Below, one piece after another: positions 15,725 to 25,928 of a stretch of 64,000 nt of DNA; position 1 is the first letter of the stretch; each line of letters begins with the position of its first letter. The notes under the pieces were generated by a model. The model was not told the DNA's origin and did no database searches. It saw only the letters and a list, made by a program, of their open reading frames with translations. Source of the stretch: Dechloromonas sp. HYN0024 (GTDB taxonomy: Bacteria > Pseudomonadota > Gammaproteobacteria > Burkholderiales > Rhodocyclaceae); NCBI RefSeq assembly GCF_003441615.1, contig NZ_CP031842.1:886501-950500 (forward strand), written 5' to 3'. A program made the translations under genes and the position numbers.

Positions 15725-17446
15725 ATGAGCATGAATCGTCGGGAATTTCTTCAGGTCATGGCCGTTGCGGCGGCCGGTGGCATGTCCTTGCACAGCGAAT
15801 TGGCCCTGGCTGAAAAGGGCGCCGCCAAGCTGTACGACCTGCCCAAGTTCGGCAACGTCAGCCTGTTGCATATCACCGACTGTCATGCCCAGTTGTTGCC
15901 CATCTATTTCCGCGAGCCGAATGTCAATCTCGGTTTTGGTGACCAGTACGGCAAGGTGCCCCATCTGGTGGGCGCCAATCTGCTCAAGCACTTCGGTTTC
16001 AAGCCGAACAGCATCGAGGCGCACGCCTACACCTATCTGAATTTTGAAAAGGCCGCCGAGACCTACGGCAAGGTGGGTGGTTTTGCCCATCTGGCTACGC
16101 TCGTTAAGCGTATGAAGGCGACCCGCCCCGGCTCTCTGCTGCTTGATGGCGGCGACACCTGGCAGGGTTCCGGCACGGCCCTGTGGAGCAACGCCCAGGA
16201 TATGGTCGACGCCTGCAAGGCCCTCGGTGTCAATGTGATGACCCTGCACTGGGAATCGACCTACGGCGAGGAGCGGGTCAAGGAAATCGAGGAAAAGGAT
16301 TTCGCCGGCCACATCGACATCGTCGCCCAGAACGTCAAGACCACCGATTTCGGCGACGCCGTCTTCAAGCCCTTTGTCATGAAGAACATGAACGGCGTGC
16401 CGGTCGCCATCATCGGTCAGGCCTTCCCCTACACGCCGATTGCCAACCCGCGCTGGCAGACGCCGAACTGGAGCTTCGGCATTCAGGAAGAGAACATGCA
16501 GAAAACGGTCGATGCCGCCCGCGCAGCCGGCGCGCAGGTCGTTGTCGTTCTGTCGCACAACGGCATGGACGTTGACCTGAAGATGGCTTCGCGGGTCAAG
16601 GGCATTGATGCCATTCTCGGTGGCCATACCCATGACGGCATGCCGGCCCCGGTGGTCGTCAAGAATGCCGGCGGCCAGACGCTGGTGACCAATGCCGGCT
16701 CCAATGGCAAATACCTTGGTGTGCTCGATTTCGATGTCAAGAACGGCAAGATTGCCGACTACCGCTACAAGCTGTTGCCGGTCTTCGCCAACCTGCTGCC
16801 GGCCGACAAGGATATGCAGGCGCTGATCGACAAGGCTCGTGCCCCGTATCTTTCCAAACTCAACGAAAAGCTGGCTGTTTCGGAAGGCACGCTGTATCGC
16901 CGTGGCAACTTCAACGGCACCTTCGATCAGGTCATCCTTGATGCCCTGCTCAAGGTCAAGGATGCCGAAATCGCCTTCTCGCCGGGTTTTCGCTGGGGTA
17001 CTTCCCTGTTGCCGGGGCAGTCCATCCTGATGGAGCACGTGCTCGACCAGACGGCGATCACCTACCCATGGACGACGGTGACCAACATGAGCGGCGAGAT
17101 GATCAAGACGGTGCTAGAAGATGTCTGCGACAACCTGTTCAACCCCGATCCTTACTATCAGCAGGGCGGCGACATGGTGCGTGTCGGTGGCCTGCAATGG
17201 ACCTGTGACCCGACCGCCAAAATGGGTAGCCGCATCCAGAACATGATGCTCAAGGGCCAACTGATCGATCCCGCCAAGACCTACAAGGTGGCTGGCTGGG
17301 CACCCGTCTCGGAAGAGGCGAAAAACGCCGGCGAGCCGATCTGGGATGTCGTGGCCAAATATCTGCGCGACATCAAGACGGTCAAACCGGTCAACCTCAA
17401 TCTGCCGACGCTCAAGGGGGCAGCAAATAATCCGGGGATCGCATGA
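15725..17446 (+). CDS. soxB: Thiosulfohydrolase SoxB
   Basis: SoxB hydrolyses the terminal sulfonate from SoxY as sulfate, using two manganese ions. The 573-residue protein has a twin-arginine signal (NRREFLQVMAVAAAGG), metal-binding motifs HITDCHAQ (49-56), DGGDTWQGSG and LGGHTHDG, and a C-terminal 5'-nucleotidase domain with MSGEMIKTVLEDVCDN. The ATG at 15725 follows AAGGA; the upstream TTG start was not used. Its stop overlaps the rhodanese start (ATGA). Confidence 0.96.
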   Translation: MSMNRREFLQVMAVAAAGGMSLHSELALAEKGAAKLYDLPKFGNVSLLHITDCHAQLLPIYFREPNVNLGFGDQYGKVPHLVGANLLKHFGFKPNSIEAHAYTYLNFEKAAETYGKVGGFAHLATLVKRMKATRPGSLLLDGGDTWQGSGTALWSNAQDMVDACKALGVNVMTLHWESTYGEERVKEIEEKDFAGHIDIVAQNVKTTDFGDAVFKPFVMKNMNGVPVAIIGQAFPYTPIANPRWQTPNWSFGIQEENMQKTVDAARAAGAQVVVVLSHNGMDVDLKMASRVKGIDAILGGHTHDGMPAPVVVKNAGGQTLVTNAGSNGKYLGVLDFDVKNGKIADYRYKLLPVFANLLPADKDMQALIDKARAPYLSKLNEKLAVSEGTLYRRGNFNGTFDQVILDALLKVKDAEIAFSPGFRWGTSLLPGQSILMEHVLDQTAITYPWTTVTNMSGEMIKTVLEDVCDNLFNPDPYYQQGGDMVRVGGLQWTCDPTAKMGSRIQNMMLKGQLIDPAKTYKVAGWAPVSEEAKNAGEPIWDVVAKYLRDIKTVKPVNLNLPTLKGAANNPGIA

Positions 17447-18063
17447 AAGTTGCGTTTGCGCTAAAAAGTACGCTGTTGGTCAGCTTGCTGGCCATTTCGT
17501 CGCTGGGCTTTGCGGCTGACTGGGTGTCGGGTAGTGCTGACTGGAGCAAGCTGCCCGAGATCAAGCAGAGCAAGCTCGGACTCTACCTGACGCCCCAGCA
17601 GGCCTACGACCTCAAGAAGCGCGACCCGAAGTCGGTGGCGCTGTTTGATATTCGCACCCGTGCCGAAGCCATGTATGTCGGCTGGCCAGGTGATGCCGAT
17701 GCGCTGGTCCCCTACGTCGAGCACGCCGAAATCATGACCGAATGGGATGATAAGCGGACCATGTACAAGGTCGAGCCGAACGTTGATTTTGTCGCCGAAC
17801 TGGAGCGCCGTCTGGCCGAAAAAGGCTTGGGCAAGGCAGCGACGATCATCCTGATCTGCCGCTCGGGCGACCGTAGCGCCAAGGCGGCTGACCGCCTGCA
17901 GATGTCAGGCTACGCCAAGGTTTACAGCATTGCCGAGGGTTTCGAGGGCGATATGGCCAAGGAGGGTTCAAAAGCCGGACAGCGGGCAGTCAATGGCTGG
18001 AAAAATGCCAATCTGCCGTGGACCTACAAGCTCGACAAGGAAAAGATGTATTTCCCGAAGTAA
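17443..18063 (+). CDS. Periplasmic rhodanese-domain protein
   Basis: The 206-residue product has a signal peptide (1-25) and one rhodanese domain with substrate-side DIRTRAEA (69-76) and active-site Cys139 in ILICRSGDRSAKAADRL. Rhodaneses move sulfane sulfur between thiols. The start overlaps soxB, so it belongs to the sox operon and probably handles sulfur intermediates. The domain ends in a tail with many Trp and Lys residues that I cannot assign. No standard Sox letter applies with certainty. Confidence 0.85.
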   Translation: MKVAFALKSTLLVSLLAISSLGFAADWVSGSADWSKLPEIKQSKLGLYLTPQQAYDLKKRDPKSVALFDIRTRAEAMYVGWPGDADALVPYVEHAEIMTEWDDKRTMYKVEPNVDFVAELERRLAEKGLGKAATIILICRSGDRSAKAADRLQMSGYAKVYSIAEGFEGDMAKEGSKAGQRAVNGWKNANLPWTYKLDKEKMYFPK

Positions 18064-18071
18064 TTTTTGCT

Positions 18072-19178
18072 TCAGGGTTGAATCGCCGGATCGGCAACGT
18101 TCATTTCAGGCGTTGCCGAATTTTTTTGTGGGGCCGGGCGGTCGATGAGGGCATTGGTCAATCCGGCTCCGGCCCACATGCCGATCAGCGAAATCCACGC
18201 GGTCAGGGCGAAGATCGCCGCTCCCGAGACGCCGGCGCCGACCGCGCAGCCACCGGCCAGCATGCCGCCGAAACCCATCAGGACAGCGCCAGCCATATAG
18301 CGCCGCATGCCATGTCCGTCCTTGAAGCCTTCCAGCTTCAGTTCGCGGCCCCACAGGGCGGCCAGGAAGGAACCGAGGACAACGCCGGGAACCAGACCAA
18401 TATTGAAATCCCAGGGTTGGCCGGGCGGGGAGAGGACGAGCATGAGCACGTCGGCCGATGGCCCGGTAAAGCTCAGGCTCTGTACCGGTATGATTTCGAA
18501 GGACTGGGTGCCGATCCGGTAAGTGATCAGCCAGGCCAGGGCGACCATCAGACCGACGCCGCTGGCACCGATCCATTCACGGCGGGTGAGTTTGCTGCGA
18601 CGGGCGAAGTGGATCGCGGCAGCCAGCCAGGCGAGGCCGAAGACCAGCCCGCCAAGATTGCCGAGATGAAGGGCGGCCAGAAGGTCGCGGGTGGTGCCGC
18701 CGTCGACCGTCAGCCAGCCCGAAATTGCCGTGCGCAGCGGGGAGAGTAGTCCGGTCAGCGAGGCCTGGGAGGCCACGGCGAAAATCAGCCCGGCAAGCAG
18801 GGCGCGCAGGTTGCCGTTGGCGGCGAGGACCAGCATGCGCGACGAGCAGCCGCGCGCCAGGATCATGCCAACGCCGAACAGGAGCCCCCCGATTAGGGCA
18901 CCCGAGAGGCTGCCTCGGGCTGCCAGCTGGCGTGCTTGTGAGACATCGAGCCAGCCCTGGGTAATGAAAAACTGGGTGGCGATAACCGCCGATGAAAAGG
19001 CAAACAGCCAGACCGCCAGCTTGCTGCAGCCATCGCGGTTCCAGAATTCGACGACGGCGGAGCGCAGGCAGAAGCGCGAGCGCTGGGCAAAAATGCCGAA
19101 GAGTATGCCGATACTCAGTCCCGCCAGGGTGACCGTGGTTTTTTCGCCGAGCGCTTCAATCAGGCTATTCAGGTCCAT
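18072..19178 (-). CDS. YeeE/YedE-family sulfur compound transporter
   Basis: The 368-residue membrane protein is almost entirely hydrophobic, with about nine to ten predicted helices, and carries the conserved cysteines of the YeeE/YedE family in RSRFCLRSA (Cys37), ARGCSSRML and AGGCAVGAG. YeeE homologues import thiosulfate through these cysteines. The ATG at 19178 follows GAGG and gives a typical N-terminus; a longer frame upstream was rejected. It converges on the sox operon with an 8-bp gap. Transport of thiosulfate for Sox or assimilation is inference. Confidence 0.85.
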   Translation of the reverse strand: MDLNSLIEALGEKTTVTLAGLSIGILFGIFAQRSRFCLRSAVVEFWNRDGCSKLAVWLFAFSSAVIATQFFITQGWLDVSQARQLAARGSLSGALIGGLLFGVGMILARGCSSRMLVLAANGNLRALLAGLIFAVASQASLTGLLSPLRTAISGWLTVDGGTTRDLLAALHLGNLGGLVFGLAWLAAAIHFARRSKLTRREWIGASGVGLMVALAWLITYRIGTQSFEIIPVQSLSFTGPSADVLMLVLSPPGQPWDFNIGLVPGVVLGSFLAALWGRELKLEGFKDGHGMRRYMAGAVLMGFGGMLAGGCAVGAGVSGAAIFALTAWISLIGMWAGAGLTNALIDRPAPQKNSATPEMNVADPAIQP

Positions 19179-19236
19179 CAGTGTTGCCTCAAACTGAACC
19201 GTCGGGCGGCAGGGTGAAAAGTGCAAACAAGATGGC

Positions 19237-20427
19237 TCAGCCTTGTGCGCTGTCCTGGACTGACTTCATGGCATCACCCTTGACCTGCGAGTTGACCAAC
19301 AGGGCCACGAGTTTCTGGCTACGCGAGCGGAAGCGCTGGACTCCATCGGATTCGTTGTCGTGCTGCAGGGCGAGGAAGGCATGCATGTATTCCCCGACGT
19401 TGGTGGTGCGCTGGCTGATGCGCGACATCATCTCGGTGACGATATCCTCGAACTGCATGGCCATGACGCTTTCCTCTGTCAGCTCCTGCATCTGTTCGGT
19501 GATTGCCGTGATGTGGTCGGAGTGCTGGCGAGCCTTGCCGGTCAGCTGGAGCAATTCGCCACCAAGCTCCTGCAGGGTGGCATGCGATTTCTCGGCCAGC
19601 GTCATGTCGATGTTGGTTGCATCGCTGACGCGGGTCCCGACTTCCTGCAGCGAATTCATGATGTTGGTCAGCGACTGGCGGATATCGACATTGAATTCGC
19701 CAGTGCGGGCTGCCAGATTGCGGACTTCGTCGGCGACCACAGCGAAGCCCCGCCCGGCTTCGCCGGCGCGCGCAGCTTCGATCGCCGCATTGAGCGCCAG
19801 CAGGTCGGTTTGCTTGGTGATGGCGGCAATATCGTTGAGTGATCCGGAAATGCGGGAAACGCGTTCCTGCATTTCGTCAAAGCTGGCAGAAATGCCCTGG
19901 CTGGTTTCCTTCACTTGCGACATCTTGCTGACGAATTCGGCAATCAGCCGGTTCGTTTCGTCGAAGAAGTGCTGCAGGCTGGCCTGTTCAAGCGTTCTGC
20001 TGTCGCTGGCGCCGGTCATGCTCAGCATTTCGCTGATCAGCGACCGAAGGATTTGTCGCTGGTCGGAGGACTGCGACTGAAGGCCGTTCAGGCTGCCGGA
20101 AATCTTGTTGGCCGACGCGCGGATGATTTCCTGAGCGTCACGCATCTCGTTCTCAAGTGCCGTGAATTGCAGTTCGGCATGCGACATGGCTTCATCCGAG
20201 AGCACCTGATACTCGGACATCACATCCTTCAGTTCGGTAACGTAGGATTGCTGATTATCTTTCCAGCGGCGTCGCTCGCCATGAGAAAAGATCATGGTTC
20301 CGGCCAGCAGGATGGCAAGGAACATGAGGAAGTGTGGCGACACCGGACCGGCTATTAGCGACCACAGCCAGAGTCCGAGGCACACGGTTGCTGCAAGCCA
20401 GACCAGAAGATCATCAATGCGCTTCAT
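19237..20427 (-). CDS. Methyl-accepting chemotaxis-like protein, small sensor
   Basis: The 396-residue protein has two close transmembrane helices (about 7-25 and 30-48) with almost no periplasmic loop, a coiled-coil region and an MCP signalling hairpin whose tip is [35 protein letters not shown] (around 222-255). The C-terminal coiled coil is short and lacks a CheR-tether pentapeptide. The layout suggests a sensor of membrane state or cytoplasmic signals. It is isolated from the che operon and lies upstream of yeeE. Confidence 0.82.
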   Translation of the reverse strand: MKRIDDLLVWLAATVCLGLWLWSLIAGPVSPHFLMFLAILLAGTMIFSHGERRRWKDNQQSYVTELKDVMSEYQVLSDEAMSHAELQFTALENEMRDAQEIIRASANKISGSLNGLQSQSSDQRQILRSLISEMLSMTGASDSRTLEQASLQHFFDETNRLIAEFVSKMSQVKETSQGISASFDEMQERVSRISGSLNDIAAITKQTDLLALNAAIEAARAGEAGRGFAVVADEVRNLAARTGEFNVDIRQSLTNIMNSLQEVGTRVSDATNIDMTLAEKSHATLQELGGELLQLTGKARQHSDHITAITEQMQELTEESVMAMQFEDIVTEMMSRISQRTTNVGEYMHAFLALQHDNESDGVQRFRSRSQKLVALLVNSQVKGDAMKSVQDSAQG

Positions 20428-20462
20428 TCAACGCTTTCGGGGAGGTCATGTCCCGATATTGT

Positions 20463-20484
20463 ACGGCCGGGCGAGCCCGGCCGT
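20463..20484. terminator. Strong hairpin 3' of pntB
   Basis: ACGGCCGGGC-GA-GCCCGGCCGT is a perfect 10-bp stem 50 bp after the pntB stop. There is no T run on either side, so termination is uncertain; it could protect the 3' end of the pnt message. Confidence 0.45.
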
Positions 20485-20533
20485 TACAAAAATCTGATAC
20501 TGTTTCTTGAGCTGAATATCACTTTTGGTGGTT

Positions 20534-21904
20534 TTAGCCCATGGCCTTGAGATGCTGAATGATCTCGCCGGCCATCGGTTGCGCATCGCCATAGAGCATG
20601 CGGCAATTGTCGGTGTAAAACAGCGCATTTTCGACGCCGGAATAACCCGTGCCTTTGCCGCGTTTGATGACGATGACGTTCTGCGCCTTGTCGGCATCGA
20701 GGATGGGCATGCCGTAGATCGGACTGGACTTGTCGGTTCGTGCGCTCGGGTTGACCACGTCATTTGCCCCGATGATCAGTGCGACGTCGGTCTGGGCGAA
20801 TTCACCGTTGATTTCTTCCAGGTCCATGATCTTGTCGTACGGCACACCGGCTTCAGCCAGCAGCACGTTCATGTGACCCGGCATGCGCCCGGCCACCGGG
20901 TGGATGGCAAATTTCACCTCGACCCCGGCTTCTTCTAGGATCGAGGTCATTTCCCATACCTTGTGCTGGGCATGCGCCACGGCCATGCCGTAACCCGGCA
21001 CGATGATGACCTTGGAGGCGTAGCGCATCATGGCTGCCGCATCGAGACCGGAGAGTTCCTTCATGCTGCCGGTGATGGCCTCACCCGGGCCGCTGGCGAC
21101 CATCGGCGTGAACAGGATGTTGGAGATCGGACGGTTCATTGCCTTGGCCATGAGTTGGGTAAGCAGCGTACCGGCCGCACCGACGACGATACCGGCAATG
21201 ATCAGCGCCGGATTGCCCAGGACATAGCCTTCGAAACCCACGGCCAGACCCGTGAAGGCATTGAACAGCGAAATGACGACCGGCATGTCGGCACCGCCGA
21301 TGGGCAGCGTGACGATCAGACCGAGGACCAGGGCGACGATGAAGAAGCCGAAGATCAGTTCGGGCTGGGCCGGGGCCATGACGACCATGGCGCCGCCGAG
21401 ACCGATGGCGATCAGGGCCAGGATGACATTGACCGCATTCTGGGCGGGCAGGCGATGGGCCTTCTTGAGCACGCCTTGCAGTTTGGCCCAGGCAACGCAG
21501 GAGCCGGTGAAGGACACGGCACCGATCAGGGCACCGACGACCGCGAGGATCGTCGTCGCCATGCTGTGGGCGTCGCCCTTGGCGAACTCGATGGCGGCAA
21601 TCGCGGCGGCAGCACCGCCGCCCATGCCGTTATAGATGGCGACCATCTGCGGCATGTCGGTCATCTTGACCTTCTGGCCGGAGATCCAGGCGGCGGCACC
21701 GCCCAAGACCAGGGCCAGGGCCATCAGGCCGAGGTTCTGCAGGCCGGGAATGAAGAAGGTGCCGGCAATGGCGATCAGCATGCCGTAACCGGCGATGATG
21801 ATGCCCTTGCGGGCGCTGGCCGGCGAGCTCATGCCCTTGAGACCGAAGATGAAGAGCAGCGCGCCGAGGAACCAGGCACCTTGAACGTAAACAGGCATCG
21901 TCAT
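20534..21904 (-). CDS. pntB: NAD(P) transhydrogenase subunit beta
   Basis: PntB holds the NADP-binding domain III and part of the proton channel of the transhydrogenase that makes NADPH from NADH. The 456-residue protein has about eight N-terminal membrane helices and the NADP site with VPGYGMAVAHAQHKVWEM and a C-terminal ANDVVNPSAR segment. It is 2 bp after the preceding subunit gene, last of three genes. Confidence 0.95.
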   Translation of the reverse strand: MTMPVYVQGAWFLGALLFIFGLKGMSSPASARKGIIIAGYGMLIAIAGTFFIPGLQNLGLMALALVLGGAAAWISGQKVKMTDMPQMVAIYNGMGGGAAAAIAAIEFAKGDAHSMATTILAVVGALIGAVSFTGSCVAWAKLQGVLKKAHRLPAQNAVNVILALIAIGLGGAMVVMAPAQPELIFGFFIVALVLGLIVTLPIGGADMPVVISLFNAFTGLAVGFEGYVLGNPALIIAGIVVGAAGTLLTQLMAKAMNRPISNILFTPMVASGPGEAITGSMKELSGLDAAAMMRYASKVIIVPGYGMAVAHAQHKVWEMTSILEEAGVEVKFAIHPVAGRMPGHMNVLLAEAGVPYDKIMDLEEINGEFAQTDVALIIGANDVVNPSARTDKSSPIYGMPILDADKAQNVIVIKRGKGTGYSGVENALFYTDNCRMLYGDAQPMAGEIIQHLKAMG

Positions 21905-21906
21905 GA

Positions 21907-22188
21907 TCAGCCTTCCTTTTTCTTGAACATGGCGAGCATGCGTTCGGTCACGACGTAACCACCGGCGGCATTGGCTGCGCCGAGGGCCACGGCGAAGAAG
22001 CCGATGGCTTGCTGGACGGGCGTGTCGGCCGAACCGAGCATGATCATGGCGCCGACGACAACGACACCATGGACGAAGTTGGAACCGGACATCAGCGGCG
22101 TGTGCAGGATGACCGGCACCTTGGCGATGATCTCGTAGCCGGTGAAGGCGGCGAGCATGAAGATATACAGCGCGAGCAAGCCGTCCAT
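21907..22188 (-). CDS. pntAB: NAD(P) transhydrogenase subunit alpha, membrane part
   Basis: The 93-residue product has three hydrophobic helices and the family segment PVILHTPLMSGSNFVHGVVVVGAM. It corresponds to the C-terminal membrane portion of E. coli PntA, encoded separately here as in many alpha- and betaproteobacteria. Its ATG overlaps the pntAA stop by one base. Confidence 0.94.
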   Translation of the reverse strand: MDGLLALYIFMLAAFTGYEIIAKVPVILHTPLMSGSNFVHGVVVVGAMIMLGSADTPVQQAIGFFAVALGAANAAGGYVVTERMLAMFKKKEG

Positions 22189-23315
22189 TACGCTTCTCCC
22201 ATCACTTGTTTGACCACGCTGTGGACAGTGACACCATCCTTGCAGAGCAAGGTGCCGGCGACGACGTCATCGCTCCAGTCGAAATTGAGTTCGCCATCCT
22301 TGATCCACGGCGAAATGAAGTTGTAGATGTTCTTGGCGTACAGCTCGGAAGCGTGGGTCGGCATGCGCGACGGCAGGTTCAACGGGCCGTGGATGTTCAC
22401 GTCGTTGGCGACGACGTGTTCGCCCGGCTGGGTCAGGGCGCAGTTGCCACCCGATTCAGCCGCCATGTCGACAATGATGGCGCCGTACTTCATGCGGGCG
22501 ATCATGTCGGTGGTGATGATGATCGGCGCCTTCTTGCCGGGAATGGCGGCGGTGGTGATCACCACGTCCGACATGGCCACGGCCTTGGCCAGCTTCTCGG
22601 TCTGCTGGGCCTTCTCTTCGGCGGTCAGTTCGCGGGCGTAACCACCCGTACCGTCGGCAGCAACGCCGGTATCGACGAACTTGGCGCCGAGCGATTCGAT
22701 CTGCTCACGGGCGGCGGAGCGCACGTCGTAGGCTTCGACCATGGCACCGAGGCGCTTGCAGGTGGCAATCGCCTGGAGGCCGGCGACGCCGGCACCGATA
22801 ACAAGAACGCGGGCCGGGCGGATGGTGCCGGCAGCGGTGGTCAGCATCGGGAAGAACTTGGTACAGCGGGCGGCCGCAATCAGGCCGCACTGGTAGCCGG
22901 CGCAGGCGCCCTGGCTGGACAGGGCGTCCATGCTCTGGGCGCGCGAGATGCGCGGCAGCAGTTCAAGGGCAAAGGCGGTGATCTTGCGGGCATTCAGCGC
23001 CGCCAGACGGGCCTTGTCTTCGAAGGGTTTGAGCAAGCCGATGAGGACCGAGCCCTCCGGCAATGCAGCAATCTCTTCAGGCGACGGCGGCGTCACGCGC
23101 AAGATGAGTTGAGCCGCGCCGTAGGCTTGGGCAATGCCGTCCACCATGGTGACTTCCGGATAGGCCGAGTCGAGGAAGTGGCTTTCCGTGCCAGCGCTTT
23201 GTTCCATCAGGAGCTTGGCGCCTAAAGCGGCGAATTTCTTGGCCGTCTCGGGAACCAGAGCAACCCGGCTTTCGCCTGGTGCCCGTTCGCTGACGACCGC
23301 TATGGTTAACGGCAT
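22188..23315 (-). CDS. pntAA: NAD(P) transhydrogenase subunit alpha, NAD-binding part
   Basis: The 375-residue soluble subunit resembles alanine dehydrogenase/transhydrogenase domain I, with an N-terminal ESRVALVPETAKKFAALGA, the Rossmann motif VLVIGAGVAGLQAIATCKRLGA and the mobile-loop region with VDMAAESGGNCA. The ATG at 23315 follows AGGAG by 7 bases; the upstream 13 codons in frame were rejected. First gene of pntAA-AB-B; a stable hairpin lies in its leader. Confidence 0.95.
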   Translation of the reverse strand: MPLTIAVVSERAPGESRVALVPETAKKFAALGAKLLMEQSAGTESHFLDSAYPEVTMVDGIAQAYGAAQLILRVTPPSPEEIAALPEGSVLIGLLKPFEDKARLAALNARKITAFALELLPRISRAQSMDALSSQGACAGYQCGLIAAARCTKFFPMLTTAAGTIRPARVLVIGAGVAGLQAIATCKRLGAMVEAYDVRSAAREQIESLGAKFVDTGVAADGTGGYARELTAEEKAQQTEKLAKAVAMSDVVITTAAIPGKKAPIIITTDMIARMKYGAIIVDMAAESGGNCALTQPGEHVVANDVNIHGPLNLPSRMPTHASELYAKNIYNFISPWIKDGELNFDWSDDVVAGTLLCKDGVTVHSVVKQVMGEA

Positions 23316-23331
23316 GCTGTTACTCCTGTTG

Positions 23332-23352
23332 GTGCGGGAAAATATCCCGCAC
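23332..23352 (-). promoter_or_regulatory. Leader hairpin of pntAA
   Basis: GTGCGGGA pairs perfectly with TCCCGCAC around a 5-base loop, and ends 16 bases before the pntAA ATG, just upstream of its ribosome-binding site. It could influence translation or mRNA stability. Confidence 0.4.
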
Positions 23353-23372
23353 ATTCTATAATGATATTTTTA

Positions 23373-23398
23373 TTTGTGCCTGTTTTGCAGTGCACAAA
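23373..23398. promoter_or_regulatory. Inverted repeat TTTGTGC-N12-GCACAAA, candidate operator
   Basis: Two perfect 7-bp arms separated by 12 bp lie 58-83 bp upstream of pntAA in the divergent region with icd. A dimeric regulator could bind here and affect both NADPH-related units. No family is assigned. Confidence 0.35.
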
Positions 23399-23649
23399 AT
23401 ATTACATAAATGCAGGTGCTGTGAATAGAAGAAAAATCGCCGACATCGCCCACCGGCGATGGGGTTCTCTGTGCCGAATAAGTGGGCATGGAGCCGGCCA
23501 AAAAAGGCCCGCACCGCAACGTGAAATGTCGTTTCGTTGACTGAGAATCGCAGGGCGACGATACTTGAAGTTTTCCTGCTGTACTTCGGTTTTTATAAGG
23601 GGCCGGCAAGACTGGCGCCAATAACTCAATCCATTGCAAGGGGATATAC

Positions 23650-25887
23650 ATGGCTGGTGGAAAATCAAAGATCATTTACACGCTGACGGACGAGGCACCG
23701 CTGCTGGCAACCTGTGCATTCCTGCCCATCGTGCGCAGTTTCACAGCCCCGGCTGGCATCGAAATCGAGAAGGCTGACATCTCCGTGTCGGCACGTGTTC
23801 TCTCCGAATTCTCCGAGTTCCTGCCGGACGATCAGAAAGTCCCGAATACCCTTGGCGAGTTGGGCAAGCGCTGCCTGCTGCCGGAAACCAACATCATCAA
23901 GCTGCCCAACATCTCGGCTTCGGTGGCGCAGCTCAAGGCCTGCGTCAAGGAACTGCAGGAAAAGGGCTACAAGATCCCCGATTACCCGGAAAGCGCCAAT
24001 ACGGACGAAGAAAAGGCCCTCAAGGCCCGCTTCGGCAAGTGTCTCGGCTCCGCAGTCAATCCGGTGCTGCGCGAAGGCAACTCCGACCGCCGTGCTCCGG
24101 GCGCCGTCAAGAATTACGCCAAGAAGCGTCCGCACTCCATGGGCGAATGGAAACAATGGTCGCAGACCCACGTTTCGCACATGGAACACGGCGACTTCTA
24201 CCACGGTGAAAAGTCGATGACCCTCGACAAGGCCCGTGAAGTCCGCATGGAAATCATCGCCAAGGGTGGCAAGACCACCGTGTTGAAGCCGAAGCTCTCC
24301 CTGCTTGAAGGCGAGATCATTGACTCGATGTTCATGAGCAAGAAGGCACTCTGCGACTTCTACGAAGCCCAACTGGAAGACTGCCGCCAGTCCGGCATCC
24401 TCTTCTCGCTGCACGTCAAGGCGACGATGATGAAGGTCTCGCACCCCATCGTTTTCGGCCATTGCGTCAAGATTTACTACAAGGAAGCCTTCGAAAAGCA
24501 TGGCAAGACCTTTGCCGAGCTGGGCATCAACGTCAATAACGGCATGGTCGATCTGTACGACAAGATCAAGAACCTGCCGGAATCCAAGCGCGACGAGATC
24601 ATCCGCGACCTGCACGCCTGTCAGGAACACCGTCCGCGTCTGGCCATGGTCGATTCGGCCAAGGGCATCACCAACTTCCATTCGCCCAACGACATCATCG
24701 TCGACGCCTCGATGCCGGCCATGATCCGCCAGGGCGGCAAGATGTGGGGCGCTGACGGCAAGCAGTACGACAGCAAGTGCGTCATGCCGGAATCGACCTT
24801 TGCCCGCATTTACCAGGAGATGATCAATTTCGTCAAATGGCATGGCAACTTCGATCCGAAGACCATGGGCACCGTCCCCAACGTCGGCCTGATGGCCCAG
24901 CAGGCCGAAGAATACGGCTCGCACGACAAGACCTTCGAAATTGCTGAAGACGGCATCGCCAACATCGTCGATAACGCTACCGGCGAAGTGCTGCTGACGC
25001 AAAACGTTGAACAGGGCGACATCTGGCGTATGTGTCAGGTCAAGGATGCGCCGATCCGCGATTGGGTCAAGCTCGCCGTGACCCGTGCCCGCCAGTCCGG
25101 CATGCCGGCCATTTTCTGGCTGGACAGCTATCGTCCGCACGAAAACGAGCTGATCAAGAAGGTCCAGAAGTACCTCAAGGATCACGACACCAGCGGTCTC
25201 GACATTCAGATCATGTCGCAGGTTCGCGCCATGCGTTACACCCTCGAGCGCGTCGCCCGTGGCCTTGACACCATCTCGGTGACCGGCAACATCCTGCGTG
25301 ATTACCTAACCGACCTGTTCCCGATCATGGAACTGGGCACCTCGGCCAAGATGCTCTCCATCGTTCCGCTGATGAACGGCGGCGGCATGTACGAAACCGG
25401 TGCTGGCGGTTCGGCTCCGAAGCACGTCCAGCAGCTGACCCAGGAAAACCACCTGCGTTGGGATTCGCTGGGCGAATTCCTGGCCCTCGCCGTTTCGCTC
25501 GAAGAACTCGGCATCAAGGAAGGTAACAAGCGCGCCGTCCTTCTCGCCAAGACCCTCGACGCCGCTACCGGCAAGCTGCTCGACAACAACAAGTCGCCGT
25601 CGCCGAAGACTGGCGAACTGGACAATCGTGGTTCGCAGTTCTACCTCGCCATGTACTGGTCGCAGGAACTGGCTGCTCAGACCGAGGACAAGGAACTGGC
25701 CGCCAAGTTTGCGACGCTGGCCAAGACGCTGTCCGACAACGAAGGCCAGATCGTTGCCGAGATGAAGTCGGTGCAGGGCAAGCCGGTCGATATCGGTGGC
25801 TACTACAAGGCTGATGCCGAGAAGTGCAAGGCCGTGATGCGTCCGAGCCCGACGCTGAATGCCGCACTGAAGGCGGCTCGCGGCTAA
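23650..25887 (+). CDS. icd: Isocitrate dehydrogenase (NADP), monomeric type
   Basis: The enzyme oxidises isocitrate to 2-oxoglutarate with NADP in the citric acid cycle. The 745-residue length and sequence (for example [53 protein letters not shown]) are those of the single-chain IDH, unrelated in length to the 415-residue dimeric form. AAGGGG precedes the ATG by five bases. Transcribed divergently from the transhydrogenase genes, the other NADPH source here, and ended by a strong terminator. Confidence 0.96.
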   Translation: MAGGKSKIIYTLTDEAPLLATCAFLPIVRSFTAPAGIEIEKADISVSARVLSEFSEFLPDDQKVPNTLGELGKRCLLPETNIIKLPNISASVAQLKACVKELQEKGYKIPDYPESANTDEEKALKARFGKCLGSAVNPVLREGNSDRRAPGAVKNYAKKRPHSMGEWKQWSQTHVSHMEHGDFYHGEKSMTLDKAREVRMEIIAKGGKTTVLKPKLSLLEGEIIDSMFMSKKALCDFYEAQLEDCRQSGILFSLHVKATMMKVSHPIVFGHCVKIYYKEAFEKHGKTFAELGINVNNGMVDLYDKIKNLPESKRDEIIRDLHACQEHRPRLAMVDSAKGITNFHSPNDIIVDASMPAMIRQGGKMWGADGKQYDSKCVMPESTFARIYQEMINFVKWHGNFDPKTMGTVPNVGLMAQQAEEYGSHDKTFEIAEDGIANIVDNATGEVLLTQNVEQGDIWRMCQVKDAPIRDWVKLAVTRARQSGMPAIFWLDSYRPHENELIKKVQKYLKDHDTSGLDIQIMSQVRAMRYTLERVARGLDTISVTGNILRDYLTDLFPIMELGTSAKMLSIVPLMNGGGMYETGAGGSAPKHVQQLTQENHLRWDSLGEFLALAVSLEELGIKEGNKRAVLLAKTLDAATGKLLDNNKSPSPKTGELDNRGSQFYLAMYWSQELAAQTEDKELAAKFATLAKTLSDNEGQIVAEMKSVQGKPVDIGGYYKADAEKCKAVMRPSPTLNAALKAARG

Positions 25888-25928
25888 GCGAGCAGACTTT
25901 CCCGGCGCTGGCGCGCCGGACCAGAAAA

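Larger units (their letters stand above)
23316..23649. other. Divergent pntAA-icd intergenic region
   Basis: These 334 bp hold no convincing gene. Next to pntAA is a hairpin (23332-23352) and then an inverted repeat TTTGTGC-N12-GCACAAA (23373-23398). The rest, up to the icd ribosome-binding site AAGGGG at 23639-23644, includes an AT-rich TTTTTATAAGG that could hold the icd -10 element. The hairpin GGCC-AAAAAA-GGCC (around 23497-23510) is too weak to call. Confidence 0.6.

Noticed and set aside
15686..17038. 450-codon minus-strand frame opposite soxB
   Set aside because: Shadow of soxB, which has all metal-binding motifs.
20963..23225. Plus-strand frames opposite pntB and pntAA
   Set aside because: His/Asp/Gly-rich products typical of antisense frames; the minus-strand genes are clear.
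23665..25185. 506-codon minus-strand frame opposite icd
   Set aside because: Shadow of the monomeric isocitrate dehydrogenase gene.
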